Part shown: piece after piece, positions 9,157-18,207 of the stretch | Position numbering within the stretch: the first letter of the stretch is position 1 | Layout: every line of letters starts with the position of its first letter | Assembly (NCBI GenBank): GCA_039820545.1 | Contig: JBCBPW010000008.1 | Coordinates: forward strand, 1-64,000 | Length of the DNA stretch: 64,000 nucleotides | Reading direction: 5' to 3' | DNA from: JALEFZ01 sp039820545 | Lineage (GTDB): Bacteria > Bacteroidota > Bacteroidia > J057 | Translations under genes and position numbers: made by a program | Notes under the pieces: generated by a model | What the model was told of the DNA's origin: nothing | Seen by the model: only the letters and a program-made list of their open reading frames with translations | Database searches by the model: none

Positions 9157-10254
9157 TTAGGATGCACGCTCAGGAAACAATGCTCGAATTTCTGCTTCAT
9201 TCGCCTGGCAAATGCCTCTCTCTGTAATCAAGCCTGTGACGTATTTGGCAGGTGTCACATCGAATCCATAATTCAAGCCTTTGGATGATTCGGGCGTTAG
9301 GCGTACCTCTTTCACACTTTGGCTCGACGCATCCCATCCCCAGATATGGGTTACTTCGCGATCGCTCCGCGTTTCTATCGGAATATCCTTTCCCTCTGCA
9401 ATTGTCCAATCCAAGGTAGTAGAGGGCAGGGCCACATAAAAGGGAACGCCATTGTCATGAGCTGCGAGTGCCTTTAGATAGGTCCCAATTTTGTTGGCTA
9501 CATCTCCCTTGTAGGTGGTGCGATCTGTCCCTACAATACACATATCGACCTGTCCCTGTTGCATCAGCAGCCCCCCTGTATTGTCGGTGATCACAGTATG
9601 TGGGATTCCTTTTTGCCCCAGTTCCCAAGCAGTGATTCGTGCGCCTTGGTTGCGCGGTCTGGTTTCGTCTACCCAGACATGAACAGGAATTCCCGCTTCG
9701 TGGGCCAGATAGATAGGAGCTGTAGCTGTGCCCCATGCCACCGTAGCCATACGTCCTGCATTGCAATGCGTCAAGATCTGGATCGTACGACCGGAATGCT
9801 TCGCTGCAAGGGCGCGAATGATCTCTAGTCCATGCTGCCCTATCTCATGACAGATCGAGACATCTTCTTCTACAATATCCAAAGCTGTCTGCCAAGCTGT
9901 CTGCAATCGTGATTCCCAGTCTTGCGGCTGATCTGCCGTTCGCTGTCGTTCCAGTGCCCAGGCAAGATTAACTGCTGTCGGACGTGCTGAGTTGAGATAA
10001 TCGAATTTCTCTCGAATATAGGCTTCAGGATCTGACTGACTTTGTGCTTCCTTGATCGCATAGTAGTAACCAAAGGCAGCGGTAGCCCCAATCAAAGGTG
10101 CACCTCGTATCCACATCTCTCTGATGGAACGAAAAATTTCCTCTGTATTTTTGAGTTCTACGATTACGATCTGATGGGGCAGATAGCGCTGATCTACGAC
10201 TTCTACCGTCTGATGGTCTGTCGTCCAAATACTGCGATTCTGATAATGAGACAT
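9157..10254 (-). CDS. mtnA: S-methyl-5-thioribose-1-phosphate isomerase
   Basis: 365 residues, full length for MtnA. It isomerises methylthioribose-1-phosphate to the ribulose form in methionine salvage, and in some bacteria also 5-deoxyribose-1-phosphate. Catalytic Cys164 sits in LTHCNAGRMAT and the catalytic Asp244 in VGTDRTTYKGDVANKIGTY; IRGAPLIGATAA near 50 is the substrate phosphate region. It is the first gene of a unit continuing with the ArsR regulator and the class II aldolase. The GTDRTTYKGD loop differs from the commoner GADRI-ANGD version, so a side activity on related eIF2B-like substrates cannot be excluded. Confidence 0.9.
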   Translation of the reverse strand: MSHYQNRSIWTTDHQTVEVVDQRYLPHQIVIVELKNTEEIFRSIREMWIRGAPLIGATAAFGYYYAIKEAQSQSDPEAYIREKFDYLNSARPTAVNLAWALERQRTADQPQDWESRLQTAWQTALDIVEEDVSICHEIGQHGLEIIRALAAKHSGRTIQILTHCNAGRMATVAWGTATAPIYLAHEAGIPVHVWVDETRPRNQGARITAWELGQKGIPHTVITDNTGGLLMQQGQVDMCIVGTDRTTYKGDVANKIGTYLKALAAHDNGVPFYVALPSTTLDWTIAEGKDIPIETRSDREVTHIWGWDASSQSVKEVRLTPESSKGLNYGFDVTPAKYVTGLITERGICQANEAEIRALFPERAS

Positions 10255-10297
10255 AATAACTGGGATTTGGAGTGTCTATATGTGAAATAAACACAAC

Positions 10298-10305
10298 CAA
10301 AAATA
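10298..10305 (-). promoter_or_regulatory. candidate -7 box of the mtnA promoter
   Basis: Read on the minus strand the sequence is TATTTTTG, matching the Bacteroidota -7 consensus TAnnTTTG, 44 bases before the mtnA start. No exact TTG was seen at the expected upstream spacing, so support is partial. Confidence 0.35.
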
Positions 10306-10356
10306 ACAGCTTGGGAGTCAGTTCCCAGTCTACTTGGACAAAAATCTTAGAGAAGA

Positions 10357-10854
10357 CTAGTCAAATAATGTCTTTTGCTGGCCATACAAGATGCCCCATT
10401 CATGCTCTAGCAGCCAGCGCTTCCGCTTGAGGCCACCTGCATAGCCCGTCAGTTTTCCATTAGAACCAATGACGCGATGGCAGGGCACGAGCAACCAAAG
10501 CTGATTGGAACCGCAGGCCGAACCTACAGCCCGGACGGCATCTGGAGAGTGAATGCTCTTAGCCACTTCAAGGTAGGTCTTGGTCGTACCCAAGGGGATC
10601 TCGACTAGATCTCGCCAGACACGACGCTGGAAATCCGTACCCAAAAGGTCTAAAAATACGTTGAAGCGTGTCCGCTGACCTGCAAAGTATTCGTCTAACT
10701 GCTCGATGGTCTCAAGGAGCTTATCATGGGTGGGATTCTGCTCGTAGGTTGGATAATCGATGAAGCACAATTTCTTGATGCCCAGGTCTGAAGCTTCAAT
10801 CTCTATCGTCCCTATGGGTGTATCATAATATGTCTTTGCAACGATCTCTTGCAT
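10357..10854 (-). CDS. ogt: methylated-DNA--protein-cysteine methyltransferase
   Basis: 165 residues from the ATG at 10854. It transfers the methyl group from O6-methylguanine in DNA to its own cysteine. The active site is PCHRVIGSNG, the helix-turn-helix region includes QRRVWRDLVEIPLGTTKTY, and GYAGGLKRKRWLLEHE closes the domain as usual. The N-terminal part is the short ribonuclease-like domain (DTPIGTIEIEA). The frame is open upstream to 10968, but the extra 38 residues are unlike the family and would start inside the terminator region at 10969-10997, so 10854 is preferred. It lies upstream of mtnA by 102 bases and may share its transcript. Confidence 0.92.
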   Translation of the reverse strand: MQEIVAKTYYDTPIGTIEIEASDLGIKKLCFIDYPTYEQNPTHDKLLETIEQLDEYFAGQRTRFNVFLDLLGTDFQRRVWRDLVEIPLGTTKTYLEVAKSIHSPDAVRAVGSACGSNQLWLLVPCHRVIGSNGKLTGYAGGLKRKRWLLEHEWGILYGQQKTLFD

Positions 10855-10968
10855 GGTAGATGAGCTACGCAGAATATAAGGCAATGGAAATATATAACAG
10901 CTGCCTTTTTTGTAGATAGTATGATCTAAAGATACGTTTTTTAGATGTATAAATATATTATCCTGCAT

Positions 10969-10997
10969 AAAAAATCCCCGTCCAGGTAGACAGGGAT
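10969..10997 (-). terminator. rho-independent terminator
   Basis: On the minus strand, stem ATCCCTGTC / GACGGGGAT with loop TACCTG and a six-T tail. It terminates the TspO-like gene ending at 11089 and separates it from ogt. Confidence 0.75.
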
Positions 10998-11088
10998 AAA
11001 AACATAGATGATAAGCGTAAGTGAGAACGTAATTTTTTATCTGTCAAAGGAATTCATATGATTTTTCAGCTACAGGCTGGCATGAAAA

Positions 11089-11946
11089 CTAAATTCGTGC
11101 GTACCCATTCATTCTCGCGACAAAAACAGTAATTAGTACCGCGCCCGCTCCTATCAAAGCTGTCCAGAATACGAGAGGTGAGCCTCCAGAAGTATTGGAA
11201 ACGGCAATTCCGATGAAGGCCCAAACGATGACCAGTAAATAAATGACATTGGCATAGCGGCTAAAAAATACGAGGATGGCAATGGTCATGGCGACCACAA
11301 GCAATATAAGTGACCAAATATCAGGAGCAATGCCCAGCCCCTCGAATCCTATACTTTGCAAGAATGTCGTAGTATTGATGGGAGTTGCAGCCGTGATCCA
11401 TCCAAAATATAGGCTGATGGGAACCCGCGTCATCCATATCTCCCTAGTAGGTACTTGAATACGAGCGATCCCCAATGCTTTGCTGATAGCTACCAGACAA
11501 AATAGCATACCAAACATACAGATAATCGTGAGCCAAAGTTGCTGAGAAATTACACCTGTAAACCAAAGCACATTGAACACACAGCTAAGGTTGAACCATG
11601 AAGAAGCTGCCCTTAAACGGGGATTCGCACGCTGATCTCTTCTAGCCTGAAAAATCCCATAGGCAAGTAAGCCAACATAGATAAACCCCCAGATCACAAA
11701 AGCATAGCCTGCTGGAACAATGTATACGGGCATATTTACACCTGTAGGAGGAGAAAAGTCCAAGTCTAGCATGTCTAGTAATAAGATCGCACACACCATA
11801 CCTACAATCATCCCGATAGCAAACCCAAGCGTAGTGCGACTACGTCTGATATCGTCTCTCATATTTCCAGCATTCATAGTATGTATTTGAATTAACAACA
11901 AGATAAATACTACAAAAACATAATCAAAACAGGTAGGATATTTCAT
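11089..11946 (-). CDS. TspO-like tryptophan-rich membrane protein
   Basis: Integral membrane protein with about seven hydrophobic segments. The pattern GYAFVIWGFIYVGLLAY followed by NLSCVFNVLWFTGVISQQLW resembles the longer TspO/MBR-like tryptophan-rich sensory proteins. TspO proteins bind porphyrins and affect tetrapyrrole or stress signalling; hemF lies 3 kb away but is not linked in a unit. Two starts are possible: ATG at 11946 (preceded by an AAGGA-like sequence, giving an extra hydrophobic N-terminal helix) or ATG at 11877 (MNAGNMRDD). The longer form is listed. It is transcribed divergently from the deformylase gene. Confidence 0.7.
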   Translation of the reverse strand: MKYPTCFDYVFVVFILLLIQIHTMNAGNMRDDIRRSRTTLGFAIGMIVGMVCAILLLDMLDLDFSPPTGVNMPVYIVPAGYAFVIWGFIYVGLLAYGIFQARRDQRANPRLRAASSWFNLSCVFNVLWFTGVISQQLWLTIICMFGMLFCLVAISKALGIARIQVPTREIWMTRVPISLYFGWITAATPINTTTFLQSIGFEGLGIAPDIWSLILLVVAMTIAILVFFSRYANVIYLLVIVWAFIGIAVSNTSGGSPLVFWTALIGAGAVLITVFVARMNGYARI

Positions 11947-11982
11947 ATTTGTCCTTCTTGTTTTGGTTAGCTCCTGTCTTTT

Positions 11983-12011
11983 TTGTTCTGATAAAACCTA
12001 TACTAACTTTG
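11983..12011 (+). promoter_or_regulatory. promoter of the deformylase-like gene
   Basis: TTG at 11983-11985, 18 bases, then TAACTTTG at 12004-12011, close to the Bacteroidota pattern TTG-N19-TAnnTTTG. The start codon at 12042 follows 30 bases later, leaving a short leader. Confidence 0.6.
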
Positions 12012-12041
12012 GTACATCCCAGATAAACCTGATCTTCACGC

Positions 12042-12539
12042 ATGATGAACCTCGACCATATATTGAAATTAGGTGATCCTCGACTATATCAAGTGTCTGA
12101 GCCTGTACATCCAGAGGAATTAGCTGGACTCCAACCACAAATTGACGCTTTACATGATCTTGTCTTACAATTTCGAGCAAAATACGGTGCTGGGCGAGCC
12201 ATAGCAGCTCCACAGATAGGACTGATGAAGCGGATCATTTGTCTCCATATAGATGAGCCGATTACCATCCTCAATCCCACCTGGACAGCTCTGAGTGAAG
12301 AAATGATAGAGTTATGGGACGATTGTATGAGCTTTCCCGATTTATTTGTCAAAGTCAAGCGACACAAGAAGGGTACATTTACCTTCTTTGATCCTGAGTG
12401 GAATCAAATTACATGGGATCTATCGGATGACATGTCAGAGCTGATGCAGCATGAATATGATCATCTAGACGGTGTCTTGGCGACACAGCGCGCGATAGAT
12501 ACGCAAAGTTTTAGATGGAGAGGAAGCCAGGGGGTATAG
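12042..12539 (+). CDS. peptide-deformylase-like protein, divergent motifs
   Basis: 165 residues with the three deformylase motifs: motif 1 is GRAIAAPQIG (Gln58; usual form GxGLAAPQIG), motif 2 is WDDCMSFP (metal ligand Cys95; usual form EGCLS), motif 3 is QHEYDHLDG (ligands His137 and His141, catalytic Glu138). All metal ligands and the glutamate are kept, so hydrolase activity is likely. Motif 2 has Asp for Gly before the Cys and motif 1 lacks the usual Leu, placing it outside the housekeeping class; it may be an accessory deformylase or act on another formyl or acyl substrate. ATG at 12042 or the adjacent ATG at 12045 can start it. A promoter precedes it directly. Confidence 0.8.
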   Translation: MMNLDHILKLGDPRLYQVSEPVHPEELAGLQPQIDALHDLVLQFRAKYGAGRAIAAPQIGLMKRIICLHIDEPITILNPTWTALSEEMIELWDDCMSFPDLFVKVKRHKKGTFTFFDPEWNQITWDLSDDMSELMQHEYDHLDGVLATQRAIDTQSFRWRGSQGV

Positions 12540-12766
12540 TGGAATGATACTTTTGAGACTTCCATTTAGCGTTTGATTCTGGATACCAATCATGGTATAT
12601 CTCATCGCCAGATTTGATTATTCTATCTGATCATTGATGAAATAAATAACTATATTTCGTATTTTACTAAATACGCAATATATATAAATTTGAATGATTA
12701 CCTCAGTTGTGTATAGTGCCCTGCCCGCGCAATTATACATCATTGACGCATTTTACATCATTCAAA

Positions 12767-14782
12767 ATGACATTGACAAAACGATTTTTACTCCTTCTTG
12801 CTTTGGCTTATGTAGCGACCAGTTGTACACTGGATATACCTGAGCCTGAGCTTGATCCCAACTTCATCGCAGAGAACATGGACGATCTGAGGGTCCCAGA
12901 TGGATTTGACTTTCAGATGGATAAGCAACAAGAGGTGACGCTTGTGGCGTTGCGAGACGGTGCGCCCTTGAAGGGAGTGGTATTTTCTATTTACGATGCG
13001 CCCGTCAATAATGGTGGCAATCTACTAGCCTACGGAACGAGCAATGACGAAGGGAAGTACAACGCGACACTGACGATCAATGCAGCGGCACAAGAAATAT
13101 ACGCTTACACCACGTACGGAGACTATGTCCCTACTCAAATCATCCCTGTACAAGAGGGTGCCATAGCGCATACTTGGGGAAGTGGTACTGAAATACCCAA
13201 CGCCAATCGCGTCACACTGGGTGGACAGTTTTACTGTGAAACAGGCTTCTACCAGGTGATCCAAAACACCCTAAAGCGTCTGGATGTAGGCACCAAAACG
13301 TATGTGACGGTAGGATCCGCTTCTCAAAACTACAATGGCATTGGATATAATGTCGAGGACAACTATATCTATGGTTATCGCAAGGTCAGTAGCTCTGAAA
13401 TCCGCTTGTGGAAAGTAGGAGATGACGGTGTCGAAGAGGATTTGGGAGAATTGACTGATTACACGTTCACCAGTGCCTATAAAGCAGATTTTGATACATC
13501 GGGTAACCTCTGGGCTCCTGTCTTGACAGGTGGCAATTGGTTCTTGACAAAAACCGACGTCGATGCCAGTCCCCTCACGACAACGACAACAACGCTGACT
13601 CAGGTAAATAGTGTAGACAACATGCACGACATGGCCTTCAATCCTACACTGAATATTTTCTTCGGAATAACACAGTCTGGTAAACTGGCCAAGATCGACC
13701 ACGTGAATAACACCATTCAAACGATTGCTGACTACAATTCATTTGCAGGAAATGGTGCGTTTGGGGCTGTCTGGTGTAATGTCAATGGAGATGTCTATTT
13801 CAGTCAAAATGCGACAGGAAAGATCTTCCACATCACGATGGATTCGCAGGGCAATCCTACGGGTATTTCGGAAGTCATGGTGGGAGATGTAGCCAGTAAC
13901 AATGACGGAGCCTCTTGCCCGCTCGCAACGGCTCCCTTTGATGATTCTGATTCAGATGAGGTAGTAGATGGCATCGATGCCTTTCCTTTTGATCCGACAC
14001 TTGCTTATGCAACTTATCTTCCTGGAAAGCGCGTGTTTGGTACACTTGCCTTCGAAGATCAGTGGCCATCTAGAGGAGACTACGACTTCAATGATGTAGT
14101 ACTCGACTACAACTATGAGCTGGCAAGAGATCTCGACAACAACATCGTGCGCATCATAGCAAAATATAAAGTTCGCGCGGCAGGCGCAGGTTTCAAAAAC
14201 GGATTCGGTATTTCGATCGAAGGGCTTACGCCATCTCAGATTGCTTCAGTCTCAGGTACGCAAAATAGCTCCATCTCTGTCGCAAGCAATGGCTGCGAGA
14301 CAGGCCAGACAAAGGCGGTCATCATCATCACAGATGACGTACATACTGTCATGGGAGGCTCACCTGGAAGATTTATCAACACATCTACGGGAGGATTAAT
14401 TCGACCTGAAGTGGACATGACGGTAACCATAGAATTGACCAATCCCATTGCAGATGCAGGGCTAATCAATCCTTTCATCTTTGCGCGTGGGCAGCGTGGA
14501 TACGAAATCCACCTGATGAACTATCCCCCTACAGATCAGGTGGACAATACGCTTTTTGGGACGATCAATGATCAATCTGACGCCAATTCAAATGTGTATT
14601 ATAAGGATGCCAATGGAAAGCCTTGGGGATTAAACTTTATCTCACGATTTACTTATCCGATCGAGAAAACGGAGATCATCAGTGCATATCCAGAGTTTTC
14701 TCCCTGGGTAAGCTCAGGTGGTGTATCTAATACGGACTGGTATGGTTCAGGCAAAGGTCAAACGGCTAAATTATTCCAGTAA
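12767..14782 (+). CDS. LruC-domain lipoprotein
   Basis: 671 residues from ATG 12767, with a lipoprotein signal ending in VATSC. Residues 30-130 look like a carboxypeptidase-regulatory/Ig-type domain, and 130-390 like a series of beta-propeller or sugar-binding repeats (for example GDVYFSQNATGKIFHI). After an Asp-rich DSDSDEVVDGIDAFPFDP stretch comes an LruC domain (about 405-650) with RGDYDFNDVVLDYNYEL. The Asp/Asn-rich loops suggest calcium binding. LruC proteins are exported outer-membrane-associated lipoproteins with unknown function. The frame is open upstream to 12707, but only the 12767 start gives a proper signal peptide. A strong terminator follows. Confidence 0.85.
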   Translation: MTLTKRFLLLLALAYVATSCTLDIPEPELDPNFIAENMDDLRVPDGFDFQMDKQQEVTLVALRDGAPLKGVVFSIYDAPVNNGGNLLAYGTSNDEGKYNATLTINAAAQEIYAYTTYGDYVPTQIIPVQEGAIAHTWGSGTEIPNANRVTLGGQFYCETGFYQVIQNTLKRLDVGTKTYVTVGSASQNYNGIGYNVEDNYIYGYRKVSSSEIRLWKVGDDGVEEDLGELTDYTFTSAYKADFDTSGNLWAPVLTGGNWFLTKTDVDASPLTTTTTTLTQVNSVDNMHDMAFNPTLNIFFGITQSGKLAKIDHVNNTIQTIADYNSFAGNGAFGAVWCNVNGDVYFSQNATGKIFHITMDSQGNPTGISEVMVGDVASNNDGASCPLATAPFDDSDSDEVVDGIDAFPFDPTLAYATYLPGKRVFGTLAFEDQWPSRGDYDFNDVVLDYNYELARDLDNNIVRIIAKYKVRAAGAGFKNGFGISIEGLTPSQIASVSGTQNSSISVASNGCETGQTKAVIIITDDVHTVMGGSPGRFINTSTGGLIRPEVDMTVTIELTNPIADAGLINPFIFARGQRGYEIHLMNYPPTDQVDNTLFGTINDQSDANSNVYYKDANGKPWGLNFISRFTYPIEKTEIISAYPEFSPWVSSGGVSNTDWYGSGKGQTAKLFQ

Positions 14783-14810
14783 GCCTTGGGGCTAGACAAT
14801 ATTCATAAAG

Positions 14811-14848
14811 AAAGGGAAACAGTTGCGAGCTGGTTCCCTTTCCTTTTT
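14811..14848 (+). terminator. rho-independent terminator
   Basis: Stem AAAGGGAA / TTCCCTTT around an inner CAG/CTG helix, followed by CCTTTTT, 28 bases after the LruC stop. On the minus strand the same hairpin has a weaker T tail and may also serve hemF. Confidence 0.75.
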
Positions 14849-14920
14849 GGATATCTTACAAAGGCGAATGGTGACTAAGATCATGCATTCCCTCTAGTTC
14901 ATTCTCTTTCGTTTACCACT

Positions 14921-15856
14921 CTATCCCTCTTCCAGGCCGAGCCAATTTTGTGCTCTTAGCGCCTTCATCGTAGCTTCTTCTGGACTTCCAGGCTGAGGCT
15001 GATAGTTGTACTCCCAGGTAGCGACAGGAGGCATAGACATCAGAATCGATTCGGTACGGCCATTTGTATCCAATCCAAACTTCGTCCCCCTGTCCCAAAC
15101 AAGGTTGAACTCGACATAGCGGCTTCTTCGCATGAGTTGGAAGGCTTTGTTTTCGGACGTGTAATCTTCTTCCTTGTGTCGGTTCACGATCTCGATGTAG
15201 GCAGGTACGAAGGCTTCTCCTACCGAACGGACAAAGGCAAAGTTATCAGCTTTCTGATCTTCATTGTTAGCTTTGAGGTGATCAAAAAAGATTCCACCAA
15301 TCCCACGCGTCTCGTTTCGGTGCTTGAGCGTGAAATACTCGTCACACCAGGGCTTAAACTTACCGTAGTACTCGGGATGATGTCGGTCGCATACATCCTT
15401 GAGTTGCTGGTGGAAAAAGACGGCATCCTCTCTGACCACATAAATCGGCGTCAGATCGATCCCTCCACCAAACCAGTGCGTACCATCGGAGGTCTCAAAG
15501 TAACGGACGTTCATGTGGACGATGGGTACTTTGGGAGATTCAGGATGAATGACCAAGGATACACCTGTGGCATGAAAATCGACTTCACCTGGGATTCCGA
15601 GTTTCTGGCTAATCTTAGCAGGCATCGCTCCGTGGACGTGGGAAAAATTAACGCCTCCTTTTTCGAAGACGTTTCCACCGCGGATCACGCGAGAGCGTCC
15701 CCCTCCTCCGCCAGGGCGGTTCCATTTATCTTCTTCGAAGGAAGCTTTGCCATCAGTGGCTTCTAGCCCTGCACAAATATCATCTTGTAGCTGCTGGAAA
15801 AATCCGACAATTGTATCCAGCGAGGCTTGTGTATTGACCATATCAGGTATAAACAT
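14921..15856 (-). CDS. hemF: oxygen-dependent coproporphyrinogen III oxidase
   Basis: 311 residues, standard for HemF. It decarboxylates two propionates of coproporphyrinogen III using O2 in heme biosynthesis. Typical features: GGGGRSRVIRGGNVFEKGGV, the FSHVHG stretch, HMNVRYFE, WFGGGIDLTPIYV, and FVPAYIEIVNRHKEE. Use of the oxygen-dependent enzyme indicates aerobic growth. It lies 77 bases downstream of gyrB on the same strand, separated by an inverted repeat at 15862-15905, so read-through from gyrB is possible. Confidence 0.95.
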   Translation of the reverse strand: MFIPDMVNTQASLDTIVGFFQQLQDDICAGLEATDGKASFEEDKWNRPGGGGGRSRVIRGGNVFEKGGVNFSHVHGAMPAKISQKLGIPGEVDFHATGVSLVIHPESPKVPIVHMNVRYFETSDGTHWFGGGIDLTPIYVVREDAVFFHQQLKDVCDRHHPEYYGKFKPWCDEYFTLKHRNETRGIGGIFFDHLKANNEDQKADNFAFVRSVGEAFVPAYIEIVNRHKEEDYTSENKAFQLMRRSRYVEFNLVWDRGTKFGLDTNGRTESILMSMPPVATWEYNYQPQPGSPEEATMKALRAQNWLGLEEG

Positions 15857-15861
15857 AAATA

Positions 15862-15905
15862 GCGCTTTGAGTTTGGTGCAGAGTTAACACGAATCCTCAA
15901 AGCGC
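15862..15905 (-). terminator. gyrB-hemF intergenic hairpin, weak terminator or processing site
   Basis: Perfect 10-base arms GCGCTTTGAG and CTCAAAGCGC separated by 24 bases. On the minus strand the stem is followed by TATTTATGTTTATA, a broken T tract, so termination after gyrB is probably partial. A role in mRNA stability is an alternative. Confidence 0.45.
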
Positions 15906-15933
15906 CAGATGACTTCAATCAGATAAGCGGGTG

Positions 15934-17916
15934 CTATACGTCAATCTTGGCGTATTTAGCATTTACTTCGATGAATTCACGACGGGGAGCCACATCATCG
16001 CCCATCAAAGTCGAGAATAGATGGTCGGCTTCTGCAGCTGAATCAATCGTTACTTGCTGTAGCGTTCGGGTCTCGATATTCATCGTCGTATCCCAGAGCT
16101 GGTCGGGATTCATCTCTCCCAGTCCTTTGTATCGCTGGATGTTGACACGGTTTTCGTCTCCTGCTGCCAGTTCCTGTATAGCAGCTTTCCGCTCTGTTTC
16201 ATTCCAGGCATAGATCGACTGCTTGCCTTTCTTCACTTGATACAGGGGAGGAAGTGCGATATATACGTGTCCAGCTTCGATCAAGGGAAGGAAGTGACGG
16301 TAAAACAGTGTCAGCAAGAGGGTACGAATATGCGATCCATCGACATCGGCGTCGGTCATGATCACGATCTTATGGTAGCGCAACTTTTCTAGGTTCAAGT
16401 CCTCATCTGCGCCTAATCCTGAGATATTGAGGGCGAGGATGATGTTCTTGATTTCCTCATTCTCGTAGATACGAGAAGGGTGCGCTTTCTCCACATTGAG
16501 GATTTTACCACGCAGCGGCAGGATGGCTTGGTACTTACGGTCGCGGGCTTGCTTGGCTGAGCCACCTGCCGAGTCCCCCTCCACGAGGAAGATTTCGCAT
16601 TCTTCGGCCTTTCGGCTTGAGCAGTTGGCTAGCTTACCAGGAAGTCCTCCACCGAGAGAGCTAGACTTCTTTTGTACGGCTTCACGGGCACGTTTAGCTG
16701 CGTAGCGCGCCTCTGCTGCCAGGAGAACCTTCTTGATGATTAGCTCTGCTACTTTGGGATTCTCTTCCAGATAATCTTCCAGTTGCTTTCCTACGATAGA
16801 CTCGACGATCCCTGATACCTCAGAGTTCCCAAGCTTTGTCTTGGTTTGTCCCTCAAACTGAGGTTCGGCAACCTTGACTGAGATCACACAGGTCAAACCT
16901 TCACGGAAGTCATCTCCTTTGATGTCAAACTTGATCTTCTTGAGGAAACCCTCACGCTCTGCATATCCTTTGAGGATACGTGTCAGTGCACGCTTGAAAC
17001 CCGATACGTGACTCCCTCCTTCATGCGTGTTGATATTGTTGACGTAGGAGTGGATATTCTCGTTGAAGGACTGGTTATATTGGATCGCCAGTTCGACAGG
17101 TGTCGTCTCATCCTTGTCGGTTCCTGTAATATAAATGGGGGAGCTGTGGAGCGGCGTACGGCTTTTGTCCAGATACTGCACAAACTCTTTCAGGCCACCC
17201 TGAGAATAATAGGTCCTTGTTTGATAGGTCAGGCCCTCATTTTCGGGTTTGCGCTTGTCTTCCTCCGTCAGTTCTTCACGCTCATCCACCAGTACGATGC
17301 GCACTCCTCGGTTGAGGTAGGCCAGTTCGCGCAGGCGGCTTGCCAGGGTATCAAATTTATACTCAGCAGTGGTAAAAATGGTGTCGTCGGGTAAGAAAAG
17401 TGTTTCCGTTCCTCTATCATCGGTCTCACCGATAACCTTCACAGGACCCAGTGCCTTTCCTTTCTCGTATTCCTGAAAGTGGACTTTCCCTTCTCTGTAC
17501 ACACGCACCTCACACTTGGATGAAAGCGCATTTACACAGGAAACCCCTACACCGTGTAGTCCTCCTGAAACCTTATATGTATTTTTATCAAACTTTCCTC
17601 CTGCTCCTAGGCGAGTCATGACCAACTCCAAAGCAGAAAGTTGCTCCTTCTCGTGTATACCCACAGGAATTCCCCTTCCATCATCCCGTACAAGGATAGA
17701 ATTATCCTTGAGAATCTTCACGGTGATCTGCTGGGCGAAGCCTGCCATGGCTTCATCTATGGAGTTATCCACAACCTCATAAACAAGATGATGAAGGCCT
17801 CTTTCGCCTACATCTCCTATGTACATGGCTGGTCTTTTTCTTACGTGCTCTATCCCCTCTAAAACCTGAATATTACTTGCGGAATAGTTGTTTTCACTCT
17901 GATTCAAATCACTCAT
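15934..17916 (-). CDS. gyrB: DNA gyrase subunit B
   Basis: 660 residues. ATPase subunit of gyrase, which introduces negative supercoils with GyrA. GHKL ATPase motifs: VVDNSIDEAMAG (Asn/Glu), DDGRGIPVGIHEKE and GGLHGVGVSCVNALS. The TOPRIM domain has EGDSAGGSAKQARDRK and the metal site DADVDGSHIRTLLLT. The C-terminal RYKGLGEMNPDQLWDTTMN is diagnostic and distinguishes GyrB from distant relatives, though ParE shares the architecture; the length and FNENIHSYVNNINTHEGG fit GyrB. First gene of its unit, followed by hemF. Confidence 0.95.
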   Translation of the reverse strand: MSDLNQSENNYSASNIQVLEGIEHVRKRPAMYIGDVGERGLHHLVYEVVDNSIDEAMAGFAQQITVKILKDNSILVRDDGRGIPVGIHEKEQLSALELVMTRLGAGGKFDKNTYKVSGGLHGVGVSCVNALSSKCEVRVYREGKVHFQEYEKGKALGPVKVIGETDDRGTETLFLPDDTIFTTAEYKFDTLASRLRELAYLNRGVRIVLVDEREELTEEDKRKPENEGLTYQTRTYYSQGGLKEFVQYLDKSRTPLHSSPIYITGTDKDETTPVELAIQYNQSFNENIHSYVNNINTHEGGSHVSGFKRALTRILKGYAEREGFLKKIKFDIKGDDFREGLTCVISVKVAEPQFEGQTKTKLGNSEVSGIVESIVGKQLEDYLEENPKVAELIIKKVLLAAEARYAAKRAREAVQKKSSSLGGGLPGKLANCSSRKAEECEIFLVEGDSAGGSAKQARDRKYQAILPLRGKILNVEKAHPSRIYENEEIKNIILALNISGLGADEDLNLEKLRYHKIVIMTDADVDGSHIRTLLLTLFYRHFLPLIEAGHVYIALPPLYQVKKGKQSIYAWNETERKAAIQELAAGDENRVNIQRYKGLGEMNPDQLWDTTMNIETRTLQQVTIDSAAEADHLFSTLMGDDVAPRREFIEVNAKYAKIDV

Positions 17917-18028
17917 TATGAACCAATTAAAAATACGTTATCACTATCATTAACAAACCCTTAAAGATAAGAAAATTTAGGTACAATTCATACCCTAAAG
18001 TATAGCTAACCTTGTGGATAACTCCCTG

Positions 18029-18072
18029 AAAATGAAAAGCGAGCAAAATTCTTTTCAGAATTTTTACTCGCT
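18029..18072 (-). terminator. rho-independent terminator
   Basis: On the minus strand, stem AGCGAG...CTCGCT with an inner AAAATTC/GAATTTT helix, followed by TTTTCATTTTC. It lies about 135 bases after the small minus-strand ORF at 18208 and supports a real transcript there. Confidence 0.65.
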
Positions 18073-18207
18073 ACACACACAACTCTGTCAAACCTGTACT
18101 TTCTCCCTTCGAAAGGTCTCAAAAGGGTATTTTTTTCTCCTACTTTCCTGGTACCTTCCAGAAGTGGGCACGCATATATTTTCATTTCGTCAAGAAATAA
18201 TCCGCCT

